This document shows, piece after piece, positions 32,676-41,088 of a stretch of DNA of 56,492 nucleotides. Each line of letters starts with the position of its first letter. The first letter of the stretch is position 1. The notes beneath the pieces are model-generated. The model saw nothing but the letters and a program-made list of their open reading frames with translations, had not been told where the DNA came from and did no database searches. The stretch is from positions 1-56,492 of the forward strand of contig LNIY01000083.1 of assembly GCA_001449105.1 (NCBI GenBank). Direction: 5' to 3'. This stretch comes from Caulobacter vibrioides. Lineage in GTDB: Bacteria; Pseudomonadota; Alphaproteobacteria; Caulobacterales; Caulobacteraceae. Both the position numbers and the translations under genes were made by a program.

Positions 32676-34706
32676 ATGATCCTGCGCCTTCTCGCCGCGG
32701 CCGTCCTGGCCCTGGCGGCCTCGCCCGCGCTCGCGGCGGCGACCGCCACCGCGACCTCGCCCGACAGGGTGCTGAGCGTGTCGGTGACCACCGACAACGA
32801 CGGCCAGCCGACCTACAGCGTCAGCCGCCTGGGCCGCCCGGTGATCGCTCCGTCGAAGCTGGGCTTCATCTTGGTCGACGCCCCCAAGCTGCAGCGCAAT
32901 TTCGAGGTGACCGACCAGAAGACCCGCAGCGTTGACGAGACCTGGGACCTGCCCTGGGGCGAGCGCAAGAGCGTGCGCAATCGCTTCAACGAACTGCGCG
33001 TGACCCTGGTCGAGAAGACCCCGCTGCACCGGCGCCTGGACGTGGTGTTCCGGCTCTATGACGACGGCCTGGGCTTCCGCTACGAGTTCCCCGAGCAGGC
33101 CAATCCCAAGACCGCCCGCATCGGCGAGGAGCTGACCGAGTTCGCCCTGGTCGACGAGGCTACCGCCTGGTGGATCCCGGCCTACGAGTGGAACCGCGAG
33201 GAGTATCTCTACAACACGACGCCGGTCGAAGAGGTGTCGGTCGCCCAGACCCCGATGACCGTGCGCACCAAGGACGGCCTGCACGTGTCGTTCCACGAGG
33301 CCTCGCTGGTCGACTACGCCGGCATGAACCTGGCCCGCGCCCAGGATCGTCGCTTCAAGGCCAGCCTCACCCCGGGGATCGGCGAGGCCAAGGTCGAGCG
33401 CACGCTGCCGTTCCCTACGCCCTGGCGCACCCTGCAGATCGCCGACAGCGCCGGCGGACTGGTGACCTCCAGCCTGATCCTGAATCTCAACGAGCCCAAC
33501 AAGCTGGGCGACGTCTCGTGGATCAAGCCGATGAAGTATGTCGGCGTCTGGTGGGAGATGCACCTGGACCACAAGACCTGGGGCTCGGGTCCCAAGCACG
33601 GCGCGACCAATGAGAACGTCATCCGCCACATCGACTTCGCCGCCAGGCACGGCCTGGGCGGGGTGCTGGTCGAGGGCTGGAACAAGGGCTGGGACGGCGC
33701 CTGGTTCGCCGACGGCTCGGAGTTCAGTTTCACCGAATCCTACCCCGACTTCGACCTCAAGAAGCTCACCGACTACGCCCGCAAGAAGGGCGTCGTGCTG
33801 ATCGGCCACCACGAGACGGCCGGCAACACCGTCGTCTACGAGCGCCAGATGGACGGCGCCTTCGACCTCTACAGGTCGGTGGGCGTGCCCGCGGTCAAGA
33901 CCGGCTACGTGGCCGACGCCGGCGGCGCCCAGGTGACCGGGCCGGACGGCAAGGTTCACTTCGCCTGGCACGAAAGCCAGCCGATGGCGCAGCATCACCT
34001 GCGGGTGCTGGAGGCCGCGGCCAAGCGCCAGATCGCCATCAACGCCCACGAGCCGATCAAGGACACCGGCCTTCGCCGCACCTATCCCAACTGGATCAGC
34101 CGCGAGGGCGCGCGGGGCATGGAGTTCAGCGCCTGGGGCCAGCCGGGCAACCCGCCCGAGCACGAGGCCAACCTCGTCTTCACCCGCCTGCTGGCCGGGC
34201 CGATGGACTATACGCCAGGCATCTTCGGCATGAAGACCAAGGCGCCCGACGGCGTCGCCACCACCTGGGCCAAGCAGCTGGCGCTGTACGTCGTGATCTA
34301 CAGCCCGATCCAGATGGCCGCCGACCTGCTCGAGAACTATGAGGCCAACCCTGCGCCGTTCAAGTTCATCGAGGACGTGCCGGTCGACTGGGCCGACACC
34401 AAGGTGATCAACGGCGAGATCGGCGACTTCGTCACCATCGCCCGCAAGGATCGCAGGAGCGACGACTGGTACCTGGGCGCGGTCAGCGACGAGCAGGGCC
34501 GGGTGCTTTCCGCGCCGCTGTCGTTTCTGGATCCGGGCCGCAAGTACCGCGCCGAGATCTATCGCGACGGTGAGGCGGCCGACTGGAAGACCGCCCCGCA
34601 GGACCTCGTCATCGAGACCCGCGAGGTGACGGCGGCCGACGTCCTGGAGCTGAAACTGGCCCCCGGCGGCGGCCAGGCGATCCGCTTCGTGGCGTTGAAG
34701 CGATAA
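32676..34706 (+). CDS. susB: Exported GH97 alpha-glucosidase (SusB-like)
   Basis: The 676-residue protein has a signal peptide (to about residue 20, ALAA), an N-terminal beta-sandwich (about 25-280), a TIM barrel (SWIKPMKYVGVWWEMHLD onward) and a C-terminal sandwich. INAHEPIKDTGLRRTYPNW, with Glu459, is the signature of inverting GH97 enzymes such as SusB, as against the retaining alpha-galactosidase branch. It would trim glucose from maltodextrins in the periplasm. ATG 32676 has GGGGAG 8 bases before it. It is monocistronic: a large palindrome and a convergent gene follow. Confidence 0.93.
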   Translation: MILRLLAAAVLALAASPALAAATATATSPDRVLSVSVTTDNDGQPTYSVSRLGRPVIAPSKLGFILVDAPKLQRNFEVTDQKTRSVDETWDLPWGERKSVRNRFNELRVTLVEKTPLHRRLDVVFRLYDDGLGFRYEFPEQANPKTARIGEELTEFALVDEATAWWIPAYEWNREEYLYNTTPVEEVSVAQTPMTVRTKDGLHVSFHEASLVDYAGMNLARAQDRRFKASLTPGIGEAKVERTLPFPTPWRTLQIADSAGGLVTSSLILNLNEPNKLGDVSWIKPMKYVGVWWEMHLDHKTWGSGPKHGATNENVIRHIDFAARHGLGGVLVEGWNKGWDGAWFADGSEFSFTESYPDFDLKKLTDYARKKGVVLIGHHETAGNTVVYERQMDGAFDLYRSVGVPAVKTGYVADAGGAQVTGPDGKVHFAWHESQPMAQHHLRVLEAAAKRQIAINAHEPIKDTGLRRTYPNWISREGARGMEFSAWGQPGNPPEHEANLVFTRLLAGPMDYTPGIFGMKTKAPDGVATTWAKQLALYVVIYSPIQMAADLLENYEANPAPFKFIEDVPVDWADTKVINGEIGDFVTIARKDRRSDDWYLGAVSDEQGRVLSAPLSFLDPGRKYRAEIYRDGEAADWKTAPQDLVIETREVTAADVLELKLAPGGGQAIRFVALKR

Positions 34707-34718
34707 GGCCCTTTTCTT

Positions 34719-34818
34719 CCGTAAAATCCCCGCGAAAGCGGGGACCCAGGTGTTTTATCCTCGAGCGCCGCGCGTTTCAGAAAGAGCCTGGGCCCCCGCT
34801 TTCGCGGGGGTTTTACGG
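34719..34818. repeat. 100-bp double-armed palindrome between convergent genes
   Basis: Arms of 32 bp (34719-34750 and 34787-34818) are complementary at 30 of 32 positions, and each arm holds its own hairpin CCCCGC-GAAA-GCGGGG. The two mismatches (T/G-type) can wobble-pair in RNA. The 36-base centre contains a CGAGCGCCGCGCG stretch. It fills the gap between GH97 and the flavoprotein gene and would act as a terminator in both directions. Confidence 0.9.
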
Positions 34819-34826
34819 TTTGGGGA

Positions 34827-35720
34827 TCACCCGAACACCAGCGACCGGTGCGCCCCGACCCCCGCCAGCACGCCGTCGGCCGAGGCCAGGGTGGCGTTGT
34901 GGTTGGCCCGGGCCGCGTCGCCGGCGGCGAAGACGCCCGGCACGCTGGCAGCCTTCCAGTCGTCGACGGTGATCAGCGGACCCAGTGGGCCGTCCTCGAA
35001 GGCGCAGCCCAGGCGCTGCGCCAGGGGGCTGGCCATGCGCACGGTCGGCGAGGCGAAGATCGCCTCGATCGCGACCACCCGGCCGTCGGCCAGGCGGGCG
35101 CCCGAAAGCTCCGGCTCCTCACCCAGCAGCTCGACCACCGGGACTTCCTCGATGACCACGCCGCGCGTGGCCAGCTGGCCGCGGGTCTCGTCGTCGATCG
35201 GCAGGCCCTGGCTGAACAGGGTGGTGGGGCCCCAGTCGGGGATCATCCGGGCCTTGTGCAGGTCCATCGGACCGCCGGCCAGCACGCCCAGCCTTTGGTC
35301 GCGCGCCTCGTAGCCGTGGCAATAGGGGCAATGCAGCACGCTGGCGCCCCAGCGGGGTTTCAGACCCGGGATGTCGGGCAGTTGGTCGGCGACGCCGGTG
35401 GCCAGCACCAGGCGTTTGCTCCGCAGGGTGCGGCCGTCGCTCAGCGCCACGGCGAAACCGTCGCTGTCCGCCCCGGCGTCGCGCGCCTCGCCCTCGACGA
35501 AGGCGACGGTCGGATAGGCGGCCAGCTGGCGGCGGGCCTCGCGCAGGATGTCGAACGGCGCCTTGCCGTCCTGGCCCAGGAAGCCGTGCGAGGCGTCGGC
35601 GAAGCGGTTGCGGGGCAGGCCGGCGTCGACCACCAGCACGTCGCGGCGGGCGCGGGCCAGCTGCATGGCGGCGGACAGGCCGGCGAAGCTGCCGCCGACG
35701 ACGATGACGTCATGACTCAT
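34827..35720 (-). CDS. Thioredoxin-reductase-like FAD/NAD(P) oxidoreductase
   Basis: The 297-residue protein is a low-molecular-weight thioredoxin-reductase-fold flavoprotein: FAD motif VVGGSFAGLSAA (7-18), ATGVADQLPDIPG (107-119), redox pair C131-P-Y-C134, and the second FAD motif GVFAAGDAARANHNATLASADG near the C-terminus. The NADPH-binding GxGxxA loop of true TrxB is replaced by LAGGPMDLHKAR, so the electron donor and partner are uncertain. Its ATG lies inside the 3' end of the Rrf2 gene (11-base overlap), forming a two-gene operon. Redox control by the Rrf2 protein is likely. Confidence 0.85.
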   Translation of the reverse strand: MSHDVIVVGGSFAGLSAAMQLARARRDVLVVDAGLPRNRFADASHGFLGQDGKAPFDILREARRQLAAYPTVAFVEGEARDAGADSDGFAVALSDGRTLRSKRLVLATGVADQLPDIPGLKPRWGASVLHCPYCHGYEARDQRLGVLAGGPMDLHKARMIPDWGPTTLFSQGLPIDDETRGQLATRGVVIEEVPVVELLGEEPELSGARLADGRVVAIEAIFASPTVRMASPLAQRLGCAFEDGPLGPLITVDDWKAASVPGVFAAGDAARANHNATLASADGVLAGVGAHRSLVFG

Positions 35721-36174
35721 GATGGGGGTCCTTGCAGCCGGCCGCCTGCAGCACGACGCGGCGCGGGCCGATCCGGGCGGCCAGGTCCGCCAGGGTGATC
35801 TTGGAGAGGCGCTGGTCCAGCAGGCGGCGGGCCTCGGCCACCGCGTCGTCGAGCGCGGCGTTGACCGCCTGCTCGACGAGGCAGCCGGGGCTTTCCTCGG
35901 CCTTGCCCAGCGCCAGCACCGGATCGTCCAGCGCCGCCTGGATGTCGGCCAGGCTGACGGCGTCGAGCGGTTTCAGCAGGGTCCACCCGCCGCCGTGGCC
36001 CTTGGTCGAGCCGACGATGCCGGCGTCGCGCAGCCCCGCGAAGGTGCGGCGGATGACCACCGGATTGGTCGCGGCCCAGCCGGCCAGGACGTCCGAGGTC
36101 AGGGCCTTGTCGGGCTGCTCGGCCATGTGCAGCAGCACGTGCAGGGCGACGGAGAGGCGGCTGCTTCTTTTCAT
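35710..36174 (-). CDS. Rrf2-family transcriptional regulator
   Basis: The 154-residue protein begins MKRSSRLSVALHVLLHMAEQ, the standard first helix of Rrf2 proteins. The winged helix has NPVVIRRTFAGLRDAGIVGSTKGHGGGWTL (about 37-66). Only two cysteines (98 and 147) are present, so it is not an obvious [Fe-S] IscR/NsrR type with three clustered cysteines; it resembles the YwnA-like branch that senses redox or electrophiles. ATG 36174 is preferred over 36210, which would put the operator inside the gene. It is coupled to the flavoprotein gene. Confidence 0.88.
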   Translation of the reverse strand: MKRSSRLSVALHVLLHMAEQPDKALTSDVLAGWAATNPVVIRRTFAGLRDAGIVGSTKGHGGGWTLLKPLDAVSLADIQAALDDPVLALGKAEESPGCLVEQAVNAALDDAVAEARRLLDQRLSKITLADLAARIGPRRVVLQAAGCKDPHHES

Positions 36175-36191
36175 GTAATTATATATGTTAC
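36175..36191. promoter_or_regulatory. Candidate Rrf2 operator
   Basis: GTAA-N9-TTAC, with an AT-only centre TTATATAT, lies directly upstream of the Rrf2 start, in an otherwise GC-rich region. AT-rich dyads of this kind are usual for Rrf2 proteins, so autoregulation is plausible. It also overlaps the only good -10-like sequence. Confidence 0.45.
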
Positions 36192-36232
36192 GTGACGAGG
36201 CGGGGCGCAAGGGGGCTTGGCTTTCCTACCCG

Positions 36233-36267
36233 CCCGTCATTCCCGCCCTTGTGGCGGGAATGACGGG
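36233..36267. repeat. 15-bp perfect intergenic hairpin
   Basis: CCCGTCATTCCCGCC (36233-36247) and GGCGGGAATGACGGG (36253-36267) are perfectly complementary around a 5-base loop, followed by a run of ten or more G with one T. It lies in the 338-base gap between the Rrf2 and MFS genes; the rest of that gap is non-coding and includes the sugar operators near 36460. GTCATTCCCG resembles the GTCATCCCGG ends of the other elements here. Confidence 0.85.
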
Positions 36268-36458
36268 GGGTGGGGGGGGGGTGCAAATTTATGAAAATTA
36301 TTGCCATGCGTGTGCGGCTTGGGGCGCTTGGGTGTCAGTGTGGATCGTTCCGCCAGCAAGCGTTTCGGAGCGATGGGCCCCAGAAACGCAGCGATAATCC
36401 CACTTCTTCGTTGCATCGCTCTGCGCCCCATGCGCAAATGCGCCGCGTAAAGCGCAAT

Positions 36459-36475
36459 GCAAATATTTGCGCAAA
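36459..36475. promoter_or_regulatory. Candidate LacI-family operators upstream of the MFS gene
   Basis: Two overlapping perfect palindromes, GCAAATATTTGC (36459-36470) and TTTGCGCAAA (36466-36475), sit 38-54 bases before the MFS start; TGCGCAAATGCGC lies a little upstream (36431). They share the TGCAAA/TTTGCG half-sites of the malA and amylase regions. Confidence 0.6.
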
Positions 36476-36512
36476 CGGCCGGGGCAACCGGCGGCGTCAA
36501 GGCGGGGAAGCG

Positions 36513-38045
36513 ATGACCAAGGCCAGGCTGAGCCTCTTCCAGATCTGGAACATGTGCTTCGGGTTCTTCGGGATCCAGATCGGCTTTGGCCTGCAGAACG
36601 CCAACACCAGCCGCATCTTCCAGACCCTCGGCGTCGAGATCGACCACCTGGCCATCCTGTGGATCGCCGCGCCGGCCACGGGCCTCCTGGTGCAGCCGAT
36701 CATCGGCCACCTGTCCGACAAGACCTGGGGCAAGCTGGGGCGGCGTCGGCCCTACTTCTTCTGGGGCGCGATCCTGACCACGGCCGCCCTGGTCCTGATG
36801 CCCAACTCGCCGACCCTGTGGATCGCGGCCTCGGCGCTGTGGATCATGGACGCCTCGATCAACATCACCATGGAGCCGTTCCGGGCCTTCGTCGGCGACA
36901 ACCTGCCCGACGAGCAGCGCGCCACCGGCTACGCCATGCAGAGCTTCTTCATCGGGATCGGCGCGGTGCTGGCCTCGTGCCTGCCGTGGATCCTGACCAA
37001 CTGGCTGGACGTGGCCAACACCGCCCCGGCCGGCCAGATCCCGCCTTCGGTGCGCATCGCCTTCTACGTCGGCGGCGCGGTGCTGCTGGCCTCGGTGCTG
37101 TGGACCGTCTTTTCCACCCGCGAATATTCGCCCGAGCAGATGGCCGCCTTCGAGGCCGCTGAAGCCGCCGCCAAGGGCGAGGCCGTCACGACCGAGGCCG
37201 GCCCCGGCCGCGCGGCCTCCGCCTACCTGACCGGCGGCGCGCTCTGGACGATCGCCGGCCTGGCCGTCGCCGCGGGCGTCTATGCGGCCAGGCTGGAGAA
37301 GGAGCTCTACGTCCTGGCCGCCCTGATCGCCGGCTTTGGCCTGGCGCAGCTGGTCGCCGGCCAGCTGAAGCGGGCGGGGCGCACGGGCAACGGCTTTTCC
37401 GAGGTGGTCGAGGACCTCTTCGCCATGCCCGCCACGATGAAGCAGCTGGCGGTGGTGCAGTTCTTCTCGTGGTTCGGCCTGTTCGCCATGTGGATCTACA
37501 CGACCCCCGCCGTCGCCGCCTTCCACTACGGCGCGACCGACGCGACCTCGGCCGCCTACAACGCCGGAGCCGACTGGGTCGGGGTGCTGTTCGGCGTCTA
37601 CAACGGCGTGGCGGCCCTGGCGGCCCTGCTGATCCCGGTGATCGCCCGCATCGCCAGCCGCCGCGTCGCCCATGCCCTGTGCCTCATTTTGGGCGGGCTT
37701 GGCCTGTTGTCGTTCCTCGTGATCCGCGACCCGAAGCTCTTGATCATCGGCATGGTCGGCGTCGGCTTCGCCTGGAGCTCGATCCTGTCGTCGCCCTATT
37801 CGATCCTGTCGGGCTCCGTGCCGGGGCGGAAGATGGGCGTCTACATGGGCATCTTCAATTTCTTCATCGTCATCCCGCAGCTTTTGGCCGCCACGGTGCT
37901 GGGCCTGCTGCTCAAGACCTTCTTCGGCGGCCAGGCGATCTATGCGCTCGTGCTGGGCGCGGCCTCGTTCCTGATCGCCGCCGTCGCCGTCTTCGCCGTC
38001 AACGACCCGGGCGAGCCCAAGCGGCTGGCCAAGTCTGCTTCGTGA
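36513..38045 (+). CDS. MFS maltose/glucose transporter (SLC45/GPH-like, MalY type)
   Basis: The 510-residue protein has about 12 helices and begins SLFQIWNMCFGFFGIQIGFGLQNANTSRIFQTLG, as in the bacterial MFS sugar carriers found in Sus-like clusters of Caulobacter and Xanthomonas. The helix 2-3 loop IGHLSDKTWGKLGRRRPYFFWG is the MFS motif A, and SPYSILSGSVPGRKMGVYMGIFNFF lies between helices 10 and 11. It would carry maltose or glucose over the inner membrane with H+ or Na+. A GCGGGGAAG sequence precedes ATG 36513. Eight bases separate it from the glucoamylase gene. Confidence 0.9.
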   Translation: MTKARLSLFQIWNMCFGFFGIQIGFGLQNANTSRIFQTLGVEIDHLAILWIAAPATGLLVQPIIGHLSDKTWGKLGRRRPYFFWGAILTTAALVLMPNSPTLWIAASALWIMDASINITMEPFRAFVGDNLPDEQRATGYAMQSFFIGIGAVLASCLPWILTNWLDVANTAPAGQIPPSVRIAFYVGGAVLLASVLWTVFSTREYSPEQMAAFEAAEAAAKGEAVTTEAGPGRAASAYLTGGALWTIAGLAVAAGVYAARLEKELYVLAALIAGFGLAQLVAGQLKRAGRTGNGFSEVVEDLFAMPATMKQLAVVQFFSWFGLFAMWIYTTPAVAAFHYGATDATSAAYNAGADWVGVLFGVYNGVAALAALLIPVIARIASRRVAHALCLILGGLGLLSFLVIRDPKLLIIGMVGVGFAWSSILSSPYSILSGSVPGRKMGVYMGIFNFFIVIPQLLAATVLGLLLKTFFGGQAIYALVLGAASFLIAAVAVFAVNDPGEPKRLAKSAS

Positions 38046-38053
38046 GGCCTCTC

Positions 38054-40405
38054 ATGCGTACCCTCAAGACCCTGATCCTGGCCGCCTCGGCCCTTTCCAC
38101 GAGTGTTCTGGCTGTCGCTGGCGCGGCTCAAGCCGCCGAGCCCGCCACCACCTGGGCCTATTCGGCCAAGACCGCCGTCGGCGCCTCGTACGAGGCCTAT
38201 GTCGACGGCGCCTACAAGGACGGCGGCCCGACCGGCGCGGTGTCGAAGGTGTGGTTCTCGGTCGCCGACGGCGTGCTGACCGAGACCATGTACGGCCTGA
38301 TCCACGAGGCCCAGATCAAGCAGATGCGGATCGCCGTGAAGACCGCCGACGGCGTCGCCGTCGAGGGCCGCGACACGACCGCCCGCACGGAATATCTGTA
38401 TACGGATAAAAAGGGCCGACCGCTGTCGCCGGCCTACAGGATCACCACCACCGACAAGGCCGGCCGCTTCGTCATCGAGAAGCGGATCTTCACCGATCCC
38501 GATCGCCACGCCCTGTTCCTGCGGGTGACGATCAAGGCGCTGAAGGGCCCGGTGACGCCGTTCCTGGTGCTGGAGCCGCACATGGCCAACACCGGCGGAA
38601 ACGACGTCGGCTCGGCCGGCGCCCAGGCCCTGACGGCGGGCGAGGGCAAGGTCTACCTGACCCTGCGCGGCGATCGCCCCTTCGCCAAGGCCGCCGCCGC
38701 CAAGCTGGAAGACAACGACGCCCTGAAGATCATCGACGGCGGCGTGCTGGCCGGCGGCTCGGAGGCCAAGGGCGCGATCGTGCTGGCCGCCCAGCTGCCC
38801 ACCCAGGCCTCGGGCGTGGCGACCTACGACTTCGCCATCGGGTTCGGCGCCGATCCGGGCGCGTCGGCGCAGACGGCCATGGCCAGCCTGAAGACCGGCT
38901 ATGACGAGGTGCTGGCCCGCTACAACGGCGAAGGCGCCCATGTGGGCTGGGCCGACTACATCGCCTCGCTTTCCGAGCTGCCGCGCGTGGCCAAGGAAAG
39001 CGCCGACGGCGGCAAGCTGGCCTATGCCAGCGCCCTGATGCTGAAGGTGCAGGAAGACCGCACCCACGCCGGCGCCCTGATCGCCTCGCTGTCCAACCCG
39101 TGGGGCGACACGGTGGACGCGTCCAAGCCCTCGACCGGCTACAAGGCAGTCTGGCCGCGCGACTTCTACCAGTGCGCCATGGCCCTGGCGGCCCTGGGCG
39201 ACAAGGAGACCCCGCTGGCGGCGTTCCACTACCTGCCCACCGTGCAGGTCGGTCCCAAGACCCCGGGCAACAAGGGCGCGGGCGGCTGGTTCCTGCAGAA
39301 GTCGGAAGTGGACGGCACGCCCGAATGGGTCGGCGTCCAGCTCGACCAGACGGCCATGCCGATCATGCTGGGCTGGAAACTGTGGAAGCTGGGCTGGCTG
39401 TCCGAGCCCGACCTTGAGGCCTACTACGCCCGCATGATCAAGCCGGCCGCCGACTTCCTGGTCGACGGCGGCAAGGTCAATATCGGCTGGAACAAGGAGA
39501 CGATCGTCCCGCCCTTCACCCAGCAGGAGCGCTGGGAGGAGCAGGCCGGCCACTCGCCCTCGACCACGGCCGCGGTGATCGCCGGCCTGGTGACCGCCGG
39601 CGACATCGCCGACCTCGCCGGCGACAAGGCCTCGGCCGACCGTTACCGCCAGGCCGCCGACGCCTATTCGGCCAAGGTCGAGGCGCGGATGTTCACCACC
39701 AGCGGCAAGTTCGGCGACGGGTCGTACTTCATGCGCCTGAACAAGAACGAGGACCCCAACGACAAGGCCCCGATCGGCGCGGCCAACGGCCAGATCGCCC
39801 CGCCCGAGGACGAGGTCGTGGACGGCGGCTTCCTGGAGCTCGTGCGCTACGGCGTGCGCCGGGCCGACGACAGCCACATCGTCGGCAGCCTGCCGGAGCT
39901 GGACGCCACCGACCGCGAAGACCTCTACCGCGTGCGCTACGACTTCAGCTTCCCGGGCGCCAAGGGCAGCTTCCCCGGCTGGCGGCGCTATGACGTCGAC
40001 GGCTACGGCGAGGACGCCAAGACCGGCGCCAACTACGGCGAGGGCGGGGAAATGAGCCCCGGCCAGCGCGGCCGCGTGTGGCCGATCTTCACCGGCGAGC
40101 GCGGCCACTACGAACTCGCCCTGGCGGCGGAAAAGGGCAAGGTCGGCAAGGGCCAGATCGACGCCATCCGCGCCCGCTACGTGAAGGGTATCGAGCTGTT
40201 CGCCAACGACGGCCTGCTGATCCCCGAACAGGTCTGGGACGGCGTCGGCGCCAAGGCCCGCCATCCCTACGTGACCGGCGAGGGCACGGATTCGGCCACG
40301 CCCCTGGCCTGGTCGCACGCCGAGTACGTCAAGCTGCTGCGCTCGCTGGCCGACCGCCAGGTCTGGGACCGCTACGAGCCGGTGGCCGCCCGCTACGCCA
40401 GGTAG
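38054..40405 (+). CDS. Exported GH15 glucoamylase
   Basis: The 783-residue protein has a signal peptide (to about residue 27, AAQA), an N-terminal beta-sandwich of bacterial glucoamylases (about 30-295) and an (alpha/alpha)6 barrel. YKAVWPRDFYQCAMAL starts the catalytic domain; the general acid is Glu495 in QERWEEQAGHSPST and the general base Glu725 in LIPEQVWDG, followed by GTDSATPLAWSHAEYVKLL. It releases glucose from the non-reducing ends of maltodextrins in the periplasm or medium. It is second in an operon with the MFS carrier. Confidence 0.94.
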   Translation: MRTLKTLILAASALSTSVLAVAGAAQAAEPATTWAYSAKTAVGASYEAYVDGAYKDGGPTGAVSKVWFSVADGVLTETMYGLIHEAQIKQMRIAVKTADGVAVEGRDTTARTEYLYTDKKGRPLSPAYRITTTDKAGRFVIEKRIFTDPDRHALFLRVTIKALKGPVTPFLVLEPHMANTGGNDVGSAGAQALTAGEGKVYLTLRGDRPFAKAAAAKLEDNDALKIIDGGVLAGGSEAKGAIVLAAQLPTQASGVATYDFAIGFGADPGASAQTAMASLKTGYDEVLARYNGEGAHVGWADYIASLSELPRVAKESADGGKLAYASALMLKVQEDRTHAGALIASLSNPWGDTVDASKPSTGYKAVWPRDFYQCAMALAALGDKETPLAAFHYLPTVQVGPKTPGNKGAGGWFLQKSEVDGTPEWVGVQLDQTAMPIMLGWKLWKLGWLSEPDLEAYYARMIKPAADFLVDGGKVNIGWNKETIVPPFTQQERWEEQAGHSPSTTAAVIAGLVTAGDIADLAGDKASADRYRQAADAYSAKVEARMFTTSGKFGDGSYFMRLNKNEDPNDKAPIGAANGQIAPPEDEVVDGGFLELVRYGVRRADDSHIVGSLPELDATDREDLYRVRYDFSFPGAKGSFPGWRRYDVDGYGEDAKTGANYGEGGEMSPGQRGRVWPIFTGERGHYELALAAEKGKVGKGQIDAIRARYVKGIELFANDGLLIPEQVWDGVGAKARHPYVTGEGTDSATPLAWSHAEYVKLLRSLADRQVWDRYEPVAARYAR

Positions 40406-40464
40406 GGGCGAGGAACCCGCCGGGGTCCGGGGCGTACTCCCTGCCGAGTGCAAGGAGTACCGCC

Positions 40465-41031
40465 ATGCCCAGATCCCGGAACCTTTCCCTGCTCGGCGCG
40501 GCCGCCCTGGCGGCGCTGGCCCTGGGCGCCTGCTCGGATCCCAAGGGCAAGGACGCCTCGCCGCAGGCCGCCTCGGCGCCGTCGCCGCACGCGCCGACCA
40601 CCTTGACCCCGCCGCCCGAGGTCGGCCCGCCGGTCGAGCCGCACACGGTGGGCGGCGACGGCTCGGAGATCCGGCTTTCGCCCCTGTCGGAGGGCGACCT
40701 GAAGGCCCAGCCGCTGGCGGGCGAACTGGCCTGCGGCTTCTCGGCCGAACAGGGCTCGCTGCTGCTGGCCAAGGGAAACGTCGGCTCGCGCGAGCCTGCC
40801 CAGGGCCTGGTCAAGGTCGGCGACTATGTGGAGCGGATCGGCGCGCCCGGCGGCTTCGACGGCATGACGGGCGGCGCGACCTTCAGCGGCCAGGGCAAGA
40901 TCATCCGTATCGCCCTGACCGGCCCGGCCATCGGCGGCGGCGAGTCTCCGCCGCGTCCGGCGACCCTGACCTACATGCGGGCCGACGGCGCCAGCCTGAC
41001 CCTGCCGGGCCGCTGGACCTGCGGGCCGTAG
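40465..41031 (+). CDS. Predicted lipoprotein of unknown function
   Basis: The 188-residue protein has a lipoprotein signal MPRSRNLSLLGAAALAALALGAC with Cys23 as the lipidation site, then a Pro/Ser/Ala-rich linker (about 30-60) and a domain with two further cysteines (LACGFS and the final TCGP) that may pair. The domain ends LTYMRADGASLTLPGRWTC. I do not recognise the family. It begins 59 bases after the glucoamylase with AAGGAG 7 bases before its ATG, so it may have its own transcript. A role in the sugar cluster is not shown. Confidence 0.75.
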   Translation: MPRSRNLSLLGAAALAALALGACSDPKGKDASPQAASAPSPHAPTTLTPPPEVGPPVEPHTVGGDGSEIRLSPLSEGDLKAQPLAGELACGFSAEQGSLLLAKGNVGSREPAQGLVKVGDYVERIGAPGGFDGMTGGATFSGQGKIIRIALTGPAIGGGESPPRPATLTYMRADGASLTLPGRWTCGP

Positions 41032-41088
41032 GGTCCGGCGCACGACGCAAGCTCGACCGTGGGTGGCGAAGGCGCTAGCGTCGCGCCC

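Noticed and set aside
36270..36512. N-terminal extension of the MFS transporter
   Set aside because: It would place the sugar operators inside the coding region, and the protein family begins at the helix right after ATG 36513.
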